A DNA stretch of 64,000 nt from the NCBI RefSeq assembly GCF_002292295.1, contig NZ_DBBS01000005.1, positions 124,001-188,000 of the forward strand, in the 5' to 3' direction. The position numbers and the translations under genes are program-made. The stretch is from Sphingomonas sp. UBA978. GTDB taxonomy: Bacteria; Pseudomonadota; Alphaproteobacteria; Sphingomonadales; Sphingomonadaceae. Under the pieces are notes generated by a model. It was not told the origin of the DNA. It did not search any database and saw nothing but the letters and a program-made list of their open reading frames with translations. Shown piece by piece: positions 1-8,953 of the stretch. The first letter of the stretch is position 1. Each line of letters begins with the position of its first letter.

Positions 1-1364
1 CCTGCCCCCAGGCAGACGATCATGTCGTTCGGCTGCACCGTCGCCGCCAGTTCGTCGGCGAGCCCGTCCGCATCGGCGACCGTCGCCGCGGAACGATGCC
101 CGCGCCGCTTCAGCCCGTCGACCAGCGCCTGCGCATCAACGCCCTCGATCGGAACTTCGCCCGCGGCATAGACCGGCGTCACCAGCACGCGGTCGGCGTC
201 GTTGAACGCGGTCTGGAAGTCCTCCATCAGATTGCCGAGCCGCGAGAAGCGATGCGGCTGCACGACCGCGATCACGCGCCCCTCCGCGCCTTCGCGCGCG
301 GCGGCGAGCACCGCGCGGATCTCGACCGGGTGATGGCCGTAATCGTCGATGATCGTCACCGCCCCGCCCTCGACCGGCACCTCGCCGACGTTGGTGAAGC
401 GGCGCTTGACCCCGCCGAACGCCGAAAAGCCCTGCTGGATCGTCGCGTCGGGAATGCCGAGTTCCAGCGCCACGCCGATCGCGGCGAGCGCGTTCTGGAC
501 GTTGTGGCGGCCCGGCATCGGCAGTTCGATATTCTCGATCGACCGCGTCGCGCCGTCGCGCGTCCGCACGATGCATTCGAAGCGGTTGCCGCCCGGCACC
601 GGCGTCACGTTGACGCCGCGCACGTCCGCCTGCGCGGAGAAGCCGTAGGTGACGACGCGGCGGTCGCGCACCCGCGGCAGGATGTTCTGCACCTCGGCAT
701 GGTCGAGGCACAGCAACGCCGCGCCATAGAAGGGCACGTTCTCGACGAATTCGACGAAGGCGTCCTTCACCGCATCGAAGCTGCCATAATGGTCGAGGTG
801 TTCGGGATCGATGTTGGTGACCACCGCGATCGTGCCGTCGAGCCGCAGGAAGCTGCCGTCGCTCTCGTCCGCCTCCACCACCATCCAGTCGCTCGCGCCC
901 AGTCGCGCGTTCGATCCGTAGCTGTTGATGATGCCGCCGTTGATGACGGTCGGATCGACCCCGCCCGCATCGAGCAGCGCCGCGACCATCGACGTCGTCG
1001 TCGTCTTGCCGTGCGTACCCGCGACCGCGACGGTCGATTTCAGCCGCATCAGCTCGGCGAGCATCTCCGCGCGGCGCACCACCGGGATGCGGCGTTCCAG
1101 CGCGGCCTCGACCTCGGGGTTCGAACGGGTGATCGCGGTCGAGACGACGACCACCGCGGCGTCCGCGACATTGTCCGCGGCGTGGCCGATCGACACGGCG
1201 ATACCCTTGTCGCGCAACCCCTGCACGACATAGCCCTCGGCGACGTCGGAGCCCTGCACGGTATAGCCGAGGTTCTTCATCACCTCGGCGATGCCCGACA
1301 TGCCGATGCCGCCGATCCCGACGAAATGGATCGGCCCGATGTCGGTCTGCACGCCGCGGATCAT
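1..1364 (-). CDS. murC: UDP-N-acetylmuramate--L-alanine ligase MurC (3' end outside window)
   Basis: Cytoplasmic Mur ligase adding L-Ala to UDP-MurNAc, the first amino acid of the peptidoglycan stem peptide. The product opens with a Rossmann-like motif (HFVGIGGIGMSG) and has the ATP-binding loop GTHGKTTTT near residue 117. The Mur-ligase C-terminal domain follows (DDYGHHPVEI, VQPHRFSR). About 454 codons are present and the stop lies off the left edge. The ATG at 1364 overlaps the murG stop as ATGA, which fixes the start and implies translational coupling. It is the last dcw gene visible; murB, ddl and ftsQAZ would be expected further left but cannot be seen. Confidence 0.97.
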   Translation of the reverse strand, partial: MIRGVQTDIGPIHFVGIGGIGMSGIAEVMKNLGYTVQGSDVAEGYVVQGLRDKGIAVSIGHAADNVADAAVVVVSTAITRSNPEVEAALERRIPVVRRAEMLAELMRLKSTVAVAGTHGKTTTTSMVAALLDAGGVDPTVINGGIINSYGSNARLGASDWMVVEADESDGSFLRLDGTIAVVTNIDPEHLDHYGSFDAVKDAFVEFVENVPFYGAALLCLDHAEVQNILPRVRDRRVVTYGFSAQADVRGVNVTPVPGGNRFECIVRTRDGATRSIENIELPMPGRHNVQNALAAIGVALELGIPDATIQQGFSAFGGVKRRFTNVGEVPVEGGAVTIIDDYGHHPVEIRAVLAAAREGAEGRVIAVVQPHRFSRLGNLMEDFQTAFNDADRVLVTPVYAAGEVPIEGVDAQALVDGLKRRGHRSAATVADADGLADELAATVQPNDMIVCLGA

Positions 1365-2530
1365 GCGCCCGCTCCTGCCAGCGCAGCCTTCGGCCGGGTC
1401 GGCTTGCCCACCGGCAGGCGCGACAGCGGCGCATCCAGGCTCTCGACCAGGTCGGCGAGGTCGCTGACCGCATTCGGCCGGCCGACGCTCTTTGCGCGGG
1501 TCGCGGCATTTTCCAGCGCGGCGGGGTCGAGGCCCAGTTTCTGCATCTGCTTGGCCAGCTCCACGGCGGTGAATTCGGGCTGCGGGATCGTGCGCGCGCC
1601 GCCCGCCCGGGTGATCTCGCGCGCGTTGACGGTCTGGTGATCGTCGGTCGCGCCGGGCAGCGGCACGAGGATCGCGGGACGACCCGCCGCGGTCAGCTCC
1701 GCGATGGTCGAGGCGCCGGCGCGCGCGATCACCAGATGCGCCCAGGCCAGCTGCTCGGGCATGTCGGGCAGATAGGTCGCGAGTTCGGCCGGAATCTGAT
1801 GCTCGGCATATTTCGCCCGCACCGCGTCGATATCCTCGATCCGCGCCTGATGCGTCACCTGCAACCGGCGGCGGAAGGTGACCGGCAGCATCGCCAGGCC
1901 ATCCGGCACGACCTGACTGAGGATGCTCGCGCCCTGGCTGCCGCCGGTGACGAGGACGCGGAAGATGCCGTCCTCCTCCAGCAGGGGATAGGGCTTGCTG
2001 CGCAATGCCAGCACCGCCTCGCGGACCGGATTGCCGACGAGATGGACCTTGTCCGCCAGCTTCGCCGCCAGCCGCTCGGTCGCCTTGTACGAGGTGGCGA
2101 TCGCGCCGACGCGGCCGGCGACCAGCCGGTTGACGCGGCCGAGCACCGCATTCTGTTCGTGCACCGCGGTCGGGATATTGTCGGCGAACGCCGCCAGCAG
2201 CGCCGGCATCGCGGGATAGCCGCCGAAGCCGATCACCGCGGCGGGCTTGAACGTGCGGTACAATTCGCGCGCCATCGCGCGGCCGCGCACCATCTCGCGC
2301 ACCGCCGACGGCCAGCCGAGCGGCTTCTTCACCTGAAAGCGCCCTGCGGGCAGAACGTGCGTCTGGATACCCTCGAACAATCCCGGAAAGCGCACCCCGC
2401 GCGCGTCGCTGACCAGTGCGACGCGATGGCCGCGCCGGGTCAGTTCCTCCGCCAGCGCCGCCGCGGGCACCATATGTCCGCCCGTACCGCCGGCGGCGAG
2501 GACGTAATGCTTGCTCAATTCGAACCCCAT
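1361..2530 (-). CDS. murG: UDP-GlcNAc:lipid I N-acetylglucosaminyltransferase MurG
   Basis: Peripheral membrane glycosyltransferase that converts lipid I to lipid II on the inner face of the cytoplasmic membrane. At 389 aa it is a normal family length. The N-terminal glycine-rich loop GGTGGHMVPA starts near residue 14, and the UDP-GlcNAc-side motif GGSQGA is near residue 196. The ATG at 2530 lies inside the end of ftsW (16-nt overlap) and the stop overlaps the murC start by 4 nt, so it sits firmly in the dcw transcript. The C-terminus is Ala-rich and probably disordered. Confidence 0.97.
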   Translation of the reverse strand: MGFELSKHYVLAAGGTGGHMVPAAALAEELTRRGHRVALVSDARGVRFPGLFEGIQTHVLPAGRFQVKKPLGWPSAVREMVRGRAMARELYRTFKPAAVIGFGGYPAMPALLAAFADNIPTAVHEQNAVLGRVNRLVAGRVGAIATSYKATERLAAKLADKVHLVGNPVREAVLALRSKPYPLLEEDGIFRVLVTGGSQGASILSQVVPDGLAMLPVTFRRRLQVTHQARIEDIDAVRAKYAEHQIPAELATYLPDMPEQLAWAHLVIARAGASTIAELTAAGRPAILVPLPGATDDHQTVNAREITRAGGARTIPQPEFTAVELAKQMQKLGLDPAALENAATRAKSVGRPNAVSDLADLVESLDAPLSRLPVGKPTRPKAALAGAGA

Positions 2531-3750
2531 CTGACTACATACGGACTGCGCGTCAGGAACGGGTTGCGCCGGGTGAACGCCAGCAGCAAGCCCATACCGA
2601 CCGACAGGGCGATCATCGACGACCCGCCATAGCTGATGAACGGCAGCGTCATGCCCTTCGACGGCGCGAGGCCGGTGTTGACCGCCATCGACACCAGCGC
2701 CTGCGCCCCGAACTGCACCGCCAGCCCGGATGCGGCGAGCAGCTTGAACTCATCCTGTTCGTCGAGCAGCTTGACGAACACCCGCACGACGATGGCGAGG
2801 AAGACGAGCGCGATGATCGCGCAGGCGATCAGGCCGAATTCCTCGCCGATCACCGAATAGATGTAATCGGTATGCGCCTCGGGCAGGCCGAACTTGGCAG
2901 TGCCGCCGCCGGGGCCGGTGCCGGTCCAGCCGCCGCTGGTGATCGTAGCGTGTGCCGCATTGGTCTGGAAGTGATCGCTCGCCCCCTCCCCCTCGACACC
3001 GGGGAACAGGAAGGCGTCGATGCGGTTGCGGGCGGTGCTATAGAACATGTACGCCGCGACCAGCCCGACCGGCACCATCGCGACGATCGCGCCGAGGATG
3101 CGCATCGGCGTCCCCGCGATCATCAGCAGCGCCAGCCAGACGGTGCAGAAGATCACCGTCTGACCGAAGTCCGGCTGCAGCATCAGCAGCACCGCGATCA
3201 CCCCGGTCATCGTGCCGGTGATGAGCACCGTCGGCAGTTCCGGGTCCTTCGCCTTCAGCGACAGCAGCCACGCCACCGTGACGATGAACAACGGCTTGAG
3301 GAACTCCGACGGCTGGAACGAGGCGAAGCCATAGCCGATCCAGCGCCGGGCGCCGTTGATGCTGTTGCCGACGAAGGGCGTCAGCGCAAGGCAGACGATC
3401 AGCACCGCGGCGCCGAGCAGCGCCAGCCGCCGCGCGAGCGGCACCGGCAGCATCGACACGCCGAACAGCACCGGCAGCGACACGCCGACCCAGATCAGCT
3501 GGCGCCAGAAATAATAGAGTGGGGTGAATTTGTGATGCTCGCCGGAATAGCGGACCGCGGTCGCCGGGCTCGCCGCCGCCACCGCGATCAGGCCGATCGC
3601 GATCAGGAACAGCGTCAGCAGCAGCAGCATCCGGTCGATGTCCCAGAACCAGGTCCCGAGCGGCGAGCTGTCGCCGCGCCCGCCGCGCCGCTTCACCTTC
3701 GCGATCAGCGTATCGCCGGTCGGCTGCTCCGCCATGGTTGCGCCATTCAT
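2515..3750 (-). CDS. ftsW: Lipid II polymerase / cell-division protein FtsW
   Basis: SEDS-family integral membrane protein that, with the FtsI transpeptidase, polymerises septal glycan strands. At 411 aa it has about ten hydrophobic segments after a basic cytoplasmic N-terminus. Typical SEDS stretches are visible, including the C-terminal GLPEAHTDYIYSVIGEEFG and the final PFISYGGSS loop. The ATG at 3750 overlaps the murD stop (ATGA); an alternative in-frame ATG lies five codons later. It is in canonical order between murD and murG. Confidence 0.97.
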   Translation of the reverse strand: MNGATMAEQPTGDTLIAKVKRRGGRGDSSPLGTWFWDIDRMLLLLTLFLIAIGLIAVAAASPATAVRYSGEHHKFTPLYYFWRQLIWVGVSLPVLFGVSMLPVPLARRLALLGAAVLIVCLALTPFVGNSINGARRWIGYGFASFQPSEFLKPLFIVTVAWLLSLKAKDPELPTVLITGTMTGVIAVLLMLQPDFGQTVIFCTVWLALLMIAGTPMRILGAIVAMVPVGLVAAYMFYSTARNRIDAFLFPGVEGEGASDHFQTNAAHATITSGGWTGTGPGGGTAKFGLPEAHTDYIYSVIGEEFGLIACAIIALVFLAIVVRVFVKLLDEQDEFKLLAASGLAVQFGAQALVSMAVNTGLAPSKGMTLPFISYGGSSMIALSVGMGLLLAFTRRNPFLTRSPYVVRWGSN

Positions 3751-5042
3751 GCGAGGGCCTCCACCGCAGCCCGGAATGCGGCTCCGCGATCCTCGTAATC
3801 GCGGAACTGGTCGAAGCTAGCACAGGCCGGCGACAACAACACCACGTCTCCGGGCTGCGCCGCCGCCGCCGCCTGCGCGACCGCGGTGGCAAGGTCGCCC
3901 GACAGCGCGACCGCCGGCACCCGGCCGGTCAGCAGGTCGCGGAACAGCGGCCCCGCCTCGCCGATCGTATAGGCCGCGACGACGGACCCGAAATAGGGGG
4001 CGCAAGCGTCGAGGTCGTCGCCCTTGCGCTTGCCGCCGACGATCCAGTGGATGCGCCCGAATGCGCCGAGCGCCGGCGCGGTGCTTTCGGGATTGGTCGC
4101 CTTGCTGTCGTCGACGAAGGTCACGCCATCGCGGACGGCGACTGTCTGCATGCGATGCGGCAGGCCGGCATAGGTCGCGAGGCCGCGGTCGATGTCGGCC
4201 TCCGCCACGCCCAGCGCCTTGGCGACCGCGATCGCGGCGAGCGCGTTCTGCGCATTGTGCGGCCCCTGCAGCGCCGGCCAGCGGCTCTGGTCCATGCACA
4301 CGCCCGGCGCGATCTTGGTCAGATGCTCGCCCCGCGCCGACAGGCCGCGTGCGATCTGCGCCGACGCCGCATCGCCGATGCCGATCACCGCGTCATGGGC
4401 GGGCGACTGCATCGCGAACAGCCACGCCTTCGACGCCGCATAGCCTTCGAACCCGTCGTAGCGGTCGAGATGGTCCGGCGTGATGTTGAGCAGCACCGCG
4501 ACGTCGCAATCGAGGCTCTGCGTCAGGTCGATCTGGTAGCTCGACAGTTCGAGCACATAGACGCCGCCTTCGGGCAACGGCGCCTGTTCGAGGATCGGCA
4601 AGCCGATGTTGCCGCCCATCAGAACCGGCACGCCCGCGGTCTGAAGGATGTGGTGAACCAGCGCCGTCGTGGTCGACTTGCCGTTGGTCCCGGTGATGCC
4701 CACCACCCTGTGCGCGGGCAGTTCGGCCCGCGCCTGCGCGAACAGTTCGATATCGCCGATGATCGGCACGTTCGCGTCCCGCGCGCGCGCGACCAGAGGA
4801 TGCGTGTTGAGCGGCACCCCCGGCGACACGACGAGCCCGGCCGCGCCCTCCAGGTTCAGTTTGGCGATGTCGTGGACGATGACGCCGTTGACCTCGGCCG
4901 CCCGGTCGCGCGCGGCGGGGTCGCTGTCCCAGGCGACGACGTGCGCGCCGCTCTTCGCCAGCGCACGCACCGTCGCGAGGCCGGATCGGGCCAGCCCGAG
5001 CACCGCATAACGCTGCCCCACGAAGGCTTTCGAGACGATCAC
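3747..5042 (-). CDS. murD: UDP-N-acetylmuramoylalanine--D-glutamate ligase MurD
   Basis: Adds D-Glu to UDP-MurNAc-L-Ala. The 431-aa product shows the N-terminal nucleotide-binding segment (YAVLGLARSGLATV), the P-loop GITGTNGKSTTTAL, and the central VDDSKATNPES motif characteristic of MurD. The frame is open far upstream. The GTG at 5042 makes a GTGA overlap with the mraY stop and directly precedes the conserved N-terminus, so it is preferred as the start. The 3' end overlaps ftsW as ATGA. Confidence 0.95.
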   Translation of the reverse strand: MIVSKAFVGQRYAVLGLARSGLATVRALAKSGAHVVAWDSDPAARDRAAEVNGVIVHDIAKLNLEGAAGLVVSPGVPLNTHPLVARARDANVPIIGDIELFAQARAELPAHRVVGITGTNGKSTTTALVHHILQTAGVPVLMGGNIGLPILEQAPLPEGGVYVLELSSYQIDLTQSLDCDVAVLLNITPDHLDRYDGFEGYAASKAWLFAMQSPAHDAVIGIGDAASAQIARGLSARGEHLTKIAPGVCMDQSRWPALQGPHNAQNALAAIAVAKALGVAEADIDRGLATYAGLPHRMQTVAVRDGVTFVDDSKATNPESTAPALGAFGRIHWIVGGKRKGDDLDACAPYFGSVVAAYTIGEAGPLFRDLLTGRVPAVALSGDLATAVAQAAAAAQPGDVVLLSPACASFDQFRDYEDRGAAFRAAVEALA

Positions 5043-6109
5043 CGCAACTTCAACGTCGACAGGCCGGCGAGCGCCAGCACGAGGCTGATGATCCAGAAGC
5101 GGATGACGACGGTCGGCTCGCTCCAGCCCAGCTGCTCGAAATGGTGGTGGATCGGCGCCATGCGGAACACGCGCCTGCCCGTCCGCTTGTAGAAGAACAC
5201 CTGGATGATGACCGACAGCGCCTCCGCGACGAACAGGCCGCCGACGATGCCGAGCACGATCTCGTGATGCGCGACGACGGCGATCGTGCCGAGCGCGCCG
5301 CCCAGCGCGAGGCTGCCGGTGTCGCCCATGAACACCGCGGCCGGCGGCGCGTTGAACCACAGGAAGGCGAGGCCCGCCCCGATCACCGCGCCGCAGAAGA
5401 TGGCGAGCTCGCCCGCGCCGGGGACGTGCGGGATGCCGAGATAGGTCGCGAACTTCACGTTGCCGGCGAGGTAGACGATCAGCATGAAGGCGACGCTGGC
5501 GATGATGACCGGCATCGTCGCGAGCCCGTCAAGCCCGTCGGTCAGGTTCACCGCATTGCCGAAGGCGACGATCGTGAACGCCGCGAACAGCGGGAAGAAA
5601 TAGCCGAGGTCGAGGTACATGCGATCGGTGAACGGCAGGTACAGATGCGGCCCGTTCTGCCCCATGATGATCCACGACGCGATGCCGGCGATGGCGAATT
5701 CCAGCAGCAGCCGGGTGCGCCCGGAGACGCCCGCGGTGCTCGCCTTGCGCACCTTGTCGTAATCGTCGAGGAAACCGATCGCGCCGAACCCCAGCGTCAC
5801 GAACAGGCACGACCAGACGTAGGGGTTGGACAGGTCCATCCAGATCAGGATCGCCAGCGACATGGCGGTGAGGATCATCAGCCCGCCCATCGTCGGCGTG
5901 CCGCGCTTGGCGAGGTGCGTCTGCGGCCCGTCGGCGCGGATCGGCTGCCCCTTGCCCTGCCGCACGCGTAGCCAGCCGATGAAGCGCGGCCCGATGATGA
6001 GGCCGATCAGCAGCGCCGTCGCCACCGCCGCGCCCGTCCGGAAGGACTGGTAGCGGATGAGGTTCAGCAGCCCGGTGAAGCCCAGGTGCTCGGCGATCCA
6101 GTACAGCAT
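5039..6109 (-). CDS. mraY: Phospho-N-acetylmuramoyl-pentapeptide-transferase MraY
   Basis: Polytopic membrane enzyme that transfers phospho-MurNAc-pentapeptide to undecaprenyl phosphate to form lipid I. At 356 aa it is typical in length. It has the diagnostic motifs FLDDYDKVR, NLTDGLDGLA and FMGDTGSLALGG, and the histidine-rich APIHHHFEQLGW near the C-terminus. The ATG at 6109 starts immediately after the murF stop with no gap. The stop is shared with the murD start. Confidence 0.98.
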   Translation of the reverse strand: MLYWIAEHLGFTGLLNLIRYQSFRTGAAVATALLIGLIIGPRFIGWLRVRQGKGQPIRADGPQTHLAKRGTPTMGGLMILTAMSLAILIWMDLSNPYVWSCLFVTLGFGAIGFLDDYDKVRKASTAGVSGRTRLLLEFAIAGIASWIIMGQNGPHLYLPFTDRMYLDLGYFFPLFAAFTIVAFGNAVNLTDGLDGLATMPVIIASVAFMLIVYLAGNVKFATYLGIPHVPGAGELAIFCGAVIGAGLAFLWFNAPPAAVFMGDTGSLALGGALGTIAVVAHHEIVLGIVGGLFVAEALSVIIQVFFYKRTGRRVFRMAPIHHHFEQLGWSEPTVVIRFWIISLVLALAGLSTLKLR

Positions 6110-7540
6110 TTACGTTCCGCCCCCCTGCGATCCCCGATCGTGCTCACCGTCGCGCGATCGCGACGCGCCCGCACTGGCGAGCCCCGCGACCACCCGCGAC
6201 AACCCGACCCCGTTGGACCCCTTGACGAGCAATGCATCGCCGGCGCGAGCCAGATCCTTCAGACGGCCGAGCGCAGTCGCAGCATCGGCCACATGCATGA
6301 CTTCGACCCGCCCCTCAAGGGCCTGCGCCAGCGGCGTCATCGCTTCGCCGACCAGCAGCGCCGTTTCGACGCGCGCAGCAAGGATCGGCCCGGCGAGATC
6401 GGCGTGATAGTCGGCGGAGGCGTCGCCCAGCTCGCGCATCTCGCCGAGCAGGGCGATATGCCGCCCCGGCTCCTCGGCGAGCACCGCCAGCGTCGCGCGC
6501 ATCGAGGCGGGATTGGCGTTGTAGCTTTCGTCGATCACCAGCATGTCGCCGCCCGCCGCTGGGGCGAGGAAGCGCGCGCCGCGCCCGGCCAGCCCGCCCA
6601 TCTCGGCGAGCGCGAGGCCGGCACGGGCGAGGTCCGCGCCCGCCGCATCGACCGCGGCGAGGACGGCGAGCGCGTTGGACACCCAATGCATCCCCGGCTG
6701 CGACAGCGTGAACGACAGCTCCCGATTCCCCAGCTTCGCGGTGACGAACGATCCGCCCGACGGCAGCCGCATCGCCTCGATCGCGCGCACGTCGGCACCC
6801 TTGTCGAGGCCGAAGGTCACCGTGCGGGCGGCAGAAGGCGCGGCGGCGGCGATCAGGCGGTCGCGGTGCGGGCTGTCATAGGGCACGATCGCGACGCCGC
6901 CCGGCTCCAGCCCGCGGAAGATCTCGCCCTTGGCGTCGGCGATCGCGCTTTCGTCGGCGAAGAAGGCGGTGTGCGCGGGCGCGATGGCGGTGACGATGGC
7001 GATATGCGGGCGGACCAGCTGCGTCAGCGCGCTGAGTTCGCCGGCATGGTTCATGCCCATCTCGAACACGCCGACCTTCGTGTCGCGCGGCATGCGGGCG
7101 AGGCTGAGCGGCACGCCGGTGTGGTTGTTGTAGCTCTTGACCGAGCGGTGCACCGCGCCGGGCAGCGAGCGGTCGAGCGCGGCGAACAGCGCCTCCTTGG
7201 CACTGGTCTTGCCGACCGAGCCGGTGACGCCGATCACCGTCCCCGTCATGCGTGCGCGGGCGGCACGGCCGAGGTCGCCCAGCGCGGCGAAGGTGTCGGC
7301 GACGCGCACGCCCGGATGCGCGGTATCGGCCGAGACGATCGCGCCCGTCGCGCCCTGCGCGAACGCCTGGTCGACGAACCGGTGGCCGTCGGTGCTCTCG
7401 CCGGTCAGCGCGACGAACAGGTCGTTGGCGCCGACCTCGCGGCTGTCGAAGGCGACGCCGTCGACGGCGAAGTCGGCGGATGCCACGCCATAGGTGGCGG
7501 CGGCGATCTCGCCGGCGGTCCAGAGGGTCACGCCGCGCAC
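6110..7540 (-). CDS. murF: UDP-N-acetylmuramoyl-tripeptide--D-Ala-D-Ala ligase MurF
   Basis: Adds D-Ala-D-Ala to complete the UDP-MurNAc pentapeptide. The protein is 476 aa, with an N-terminal UDP-binding domain (DSREVGANDLFVAL), the P-loop GVTGSVGKTSAKEAL near residue 110 and the ESYNANPASM motif. There are two GTG start candidates. The one at 7540 overlaps murE by 13 nt. The one at 7531 (three codons later) gives the GTGA overlap seen repeatedly in this operon and may be the true start. Confidence 0.96.
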   Translation of the reverse strand: MRGVTLWTAGEIAAATYGVASADFAVDGVAFDSREVGANDLFVALTGESTDGHRFVDQAFAQGATGAIVSADTAHPGVRVADTFAALGDLGRAARARMTGTVIGVTGSVGKTSAKEALFAALDRSLPGAVHRSVKSYNNHTGVPLSLARMPRDTKVGVFEMGMNHAGELSALTQLVRPHIAIVTAIAPAHTAFFADESAIADAKGEIFRGLEPGGVAIVPYDSPHRDRLIAAAAPSAARTVTFGLDKGADVRAIEAMRLPSGGSFVTAKLGNRELSFTLSQPGMHWVSNALAVLAAVDAAGADLARAGLALAEMGGLAGRGARFLAPAAGGDMLVIDESYNANPASMRATLAVLAEEPGRHIALLGEMRELGDASADYHADLAGPILAARVETALLVGEAMTPLAQALEGRVEVMHVADAATALGRLKDLARAGDALLVKGSNGVGLSRVVAGLASAGASRSRDGEHDRGSQGGGT

Positions 7541-8943
7541 TCCCGCGCGACCGTCACGTCGTCGAACGGCAATTCCATGTCGCCGACGATCTGGCCCTGC
7601 TCATGCCCCTTGCCCGCGATCAGGACGATGTCCTGCGGCCCGGCCTGCTCCACGGCATGACCGATCGCCTCGCGCCGGTCGCCGATCTCGCGCGCATGGG
7701 GTGCGCCCTTCAGGATGGCGGCGCGGATCGCGGCGGGGTCCTCGGTGCGGGGGTTGTCGTCGGTGACGATCGCCACGTCCGCCTGCATCTGCGCGACCTG
7801 TCCCATCGTCTCGCGCTTGCCCGCGTCGCGATCGCCGCCCGCGCCGAACACCACGATGAGCCGGCCGCCGGCATGTGGTTTCAGCGCCGCGATCGCCGCC
7901 TCCAGCGCGTCGGGGGTGTGCGCATAATCGACATAGACCGGCGCGCCCGACCGGGTGATGACCGCACGCTCCAGCCGCCCGCGCACCGGTTGCAGCCGCG
8001 CGAGATCGGCGACCGTCCGCGCGACGTCGCCCCCGGTCGCGATCACCAGCCCGGCCGCGACCAGCGCGTTCGCCGCCTGATAGCCGCCGATCAGCGGCAG
8101 CATCACCTGATGGGTCTGCCCCTCGGCCTCGATCGTCAGCCCCTGCCCGAGCAGCGTCGGATCGCGCTGCACCAGCCGCAGCGTATGGCCGCGTTCGCCG
8201 ACGGTTATCAGTCGGTTGCCGCGCGCCTGCGCCAGGTCGATCACGCGCCCGGCATGCACGTCGTCCGCCCATACGACGGCGGTGCCCGCCGGGCTCAGCA
8301 CCTCGGAGAACAGCCGCAGCTTGGCGGTCAGATAGGCGCCGATGTCGCCATGATAGTCGAGGTGGTCGCGCGACAGGTTGGTGAAGGCCGCCGCGGCGAC
8401 GTTCAGCCCCTCGGTGCGATATTGCACCAGCCCGTGGCTGGACGCCTCGAACGCCAGATGCGTCACGCCCTCGCGTGCCAGCCCGGCGACGTTGGACAGG
8501 AAGGTGACGACGTCGGGCGTCGTCAGCCCGGTCGTCACCCGCTCGTCCGCGGTGGTGACGCCCAGCGTGCCGATCGAGGCGGCATGCTGCCCCGCCATCC
8601 GCCACAATTGCCGCGTCATCTCGACCGTGGAGGTCTTGCCGTTGGTGCCGGTCACCGCCACCGCGACCGCCGGGAACGGCGCGAAGAAGTGCGCGGCAAG
8701 CTGCGCGAAGCGTTCGCGCGGGTTTTCGGCATGGATCGCCACCGCGCCCGCGACCGCGACGCCCGGCCGCGTCACCACCGCGACCGCGCCGGATCGCACC
8801 GCCTCGGCGATATAATCCTCGCCGTTCACCCGCACGCCCTGGAACGCGCCGAAGACGGTGCCGGGGGCGACCTTGCGGTGATCGATCGCGAAGCCGGTGA
8901 CGACCGCCTCGTCCTGGCCGCCGGTCAACGTCGCCAGCCTCAT
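7528..8943 (-). CDS. murE: UDP-MurNAc-L-Ala-D-Glu:meso-diaminopimelate ligase MurE
   Basis: Adds the third stem-peptide residue. The 471-aa product has the P-loop VTGTNGKTSTVEM. It also has the DNPRTED motif that in this family marks meso-diaminopimelate specificity, as expected of a Gram-negative. The chosen ATG at 8943 begins MRLATLTGG, lies 10 nt after the ftsI stop and matches the family N-terminus. The open frame upstream of it runs antisense-free into ftsI and is not needed. Confidence 0.96.
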   Translation of the reverse strand: MRLATLTGGQDEAVVTGFAIDHRKVAPGTVFGAFQGVRVNGEDYIAEAVRSGAVAVVTRPGVAVAGAVAIHAENPRERFAQLAAHFFAPFPAVAVAVTGTNGKTSTVEMTRQLWRMAGQHAASIGTLGVTTADERVTTGLTTPDVVTFLSNVAGLAREGVTHLAFEASSHGLVQYRTEGLNVAAAAFTNLSRDHLDYHGDIGAYLTAKLRLFSEVLSPAGTAVVWADDVHAGRVIDLAQARGNRLITVGERGHTLRLVQRDPTLLGQGLTIEAEGQTHQVMLPLIGGYQAANALVAAGLVIATGGDVARTVADLARLQPVRGRLERAVITRSGAPVYVDYAHTPDALEAAIAALKPHAGGRLIVVFGAGGDRDAGKRETMGQVAQMQADVAIVTDDNPRTEDPAAIRAAILKGAPHAREIGDRREAIGHAVEQAGPQDIVLIAGKGHEQGQIVGDMELPFDDVTVARECAA

Positions 8944-8953
8944 GCGCGCGCGC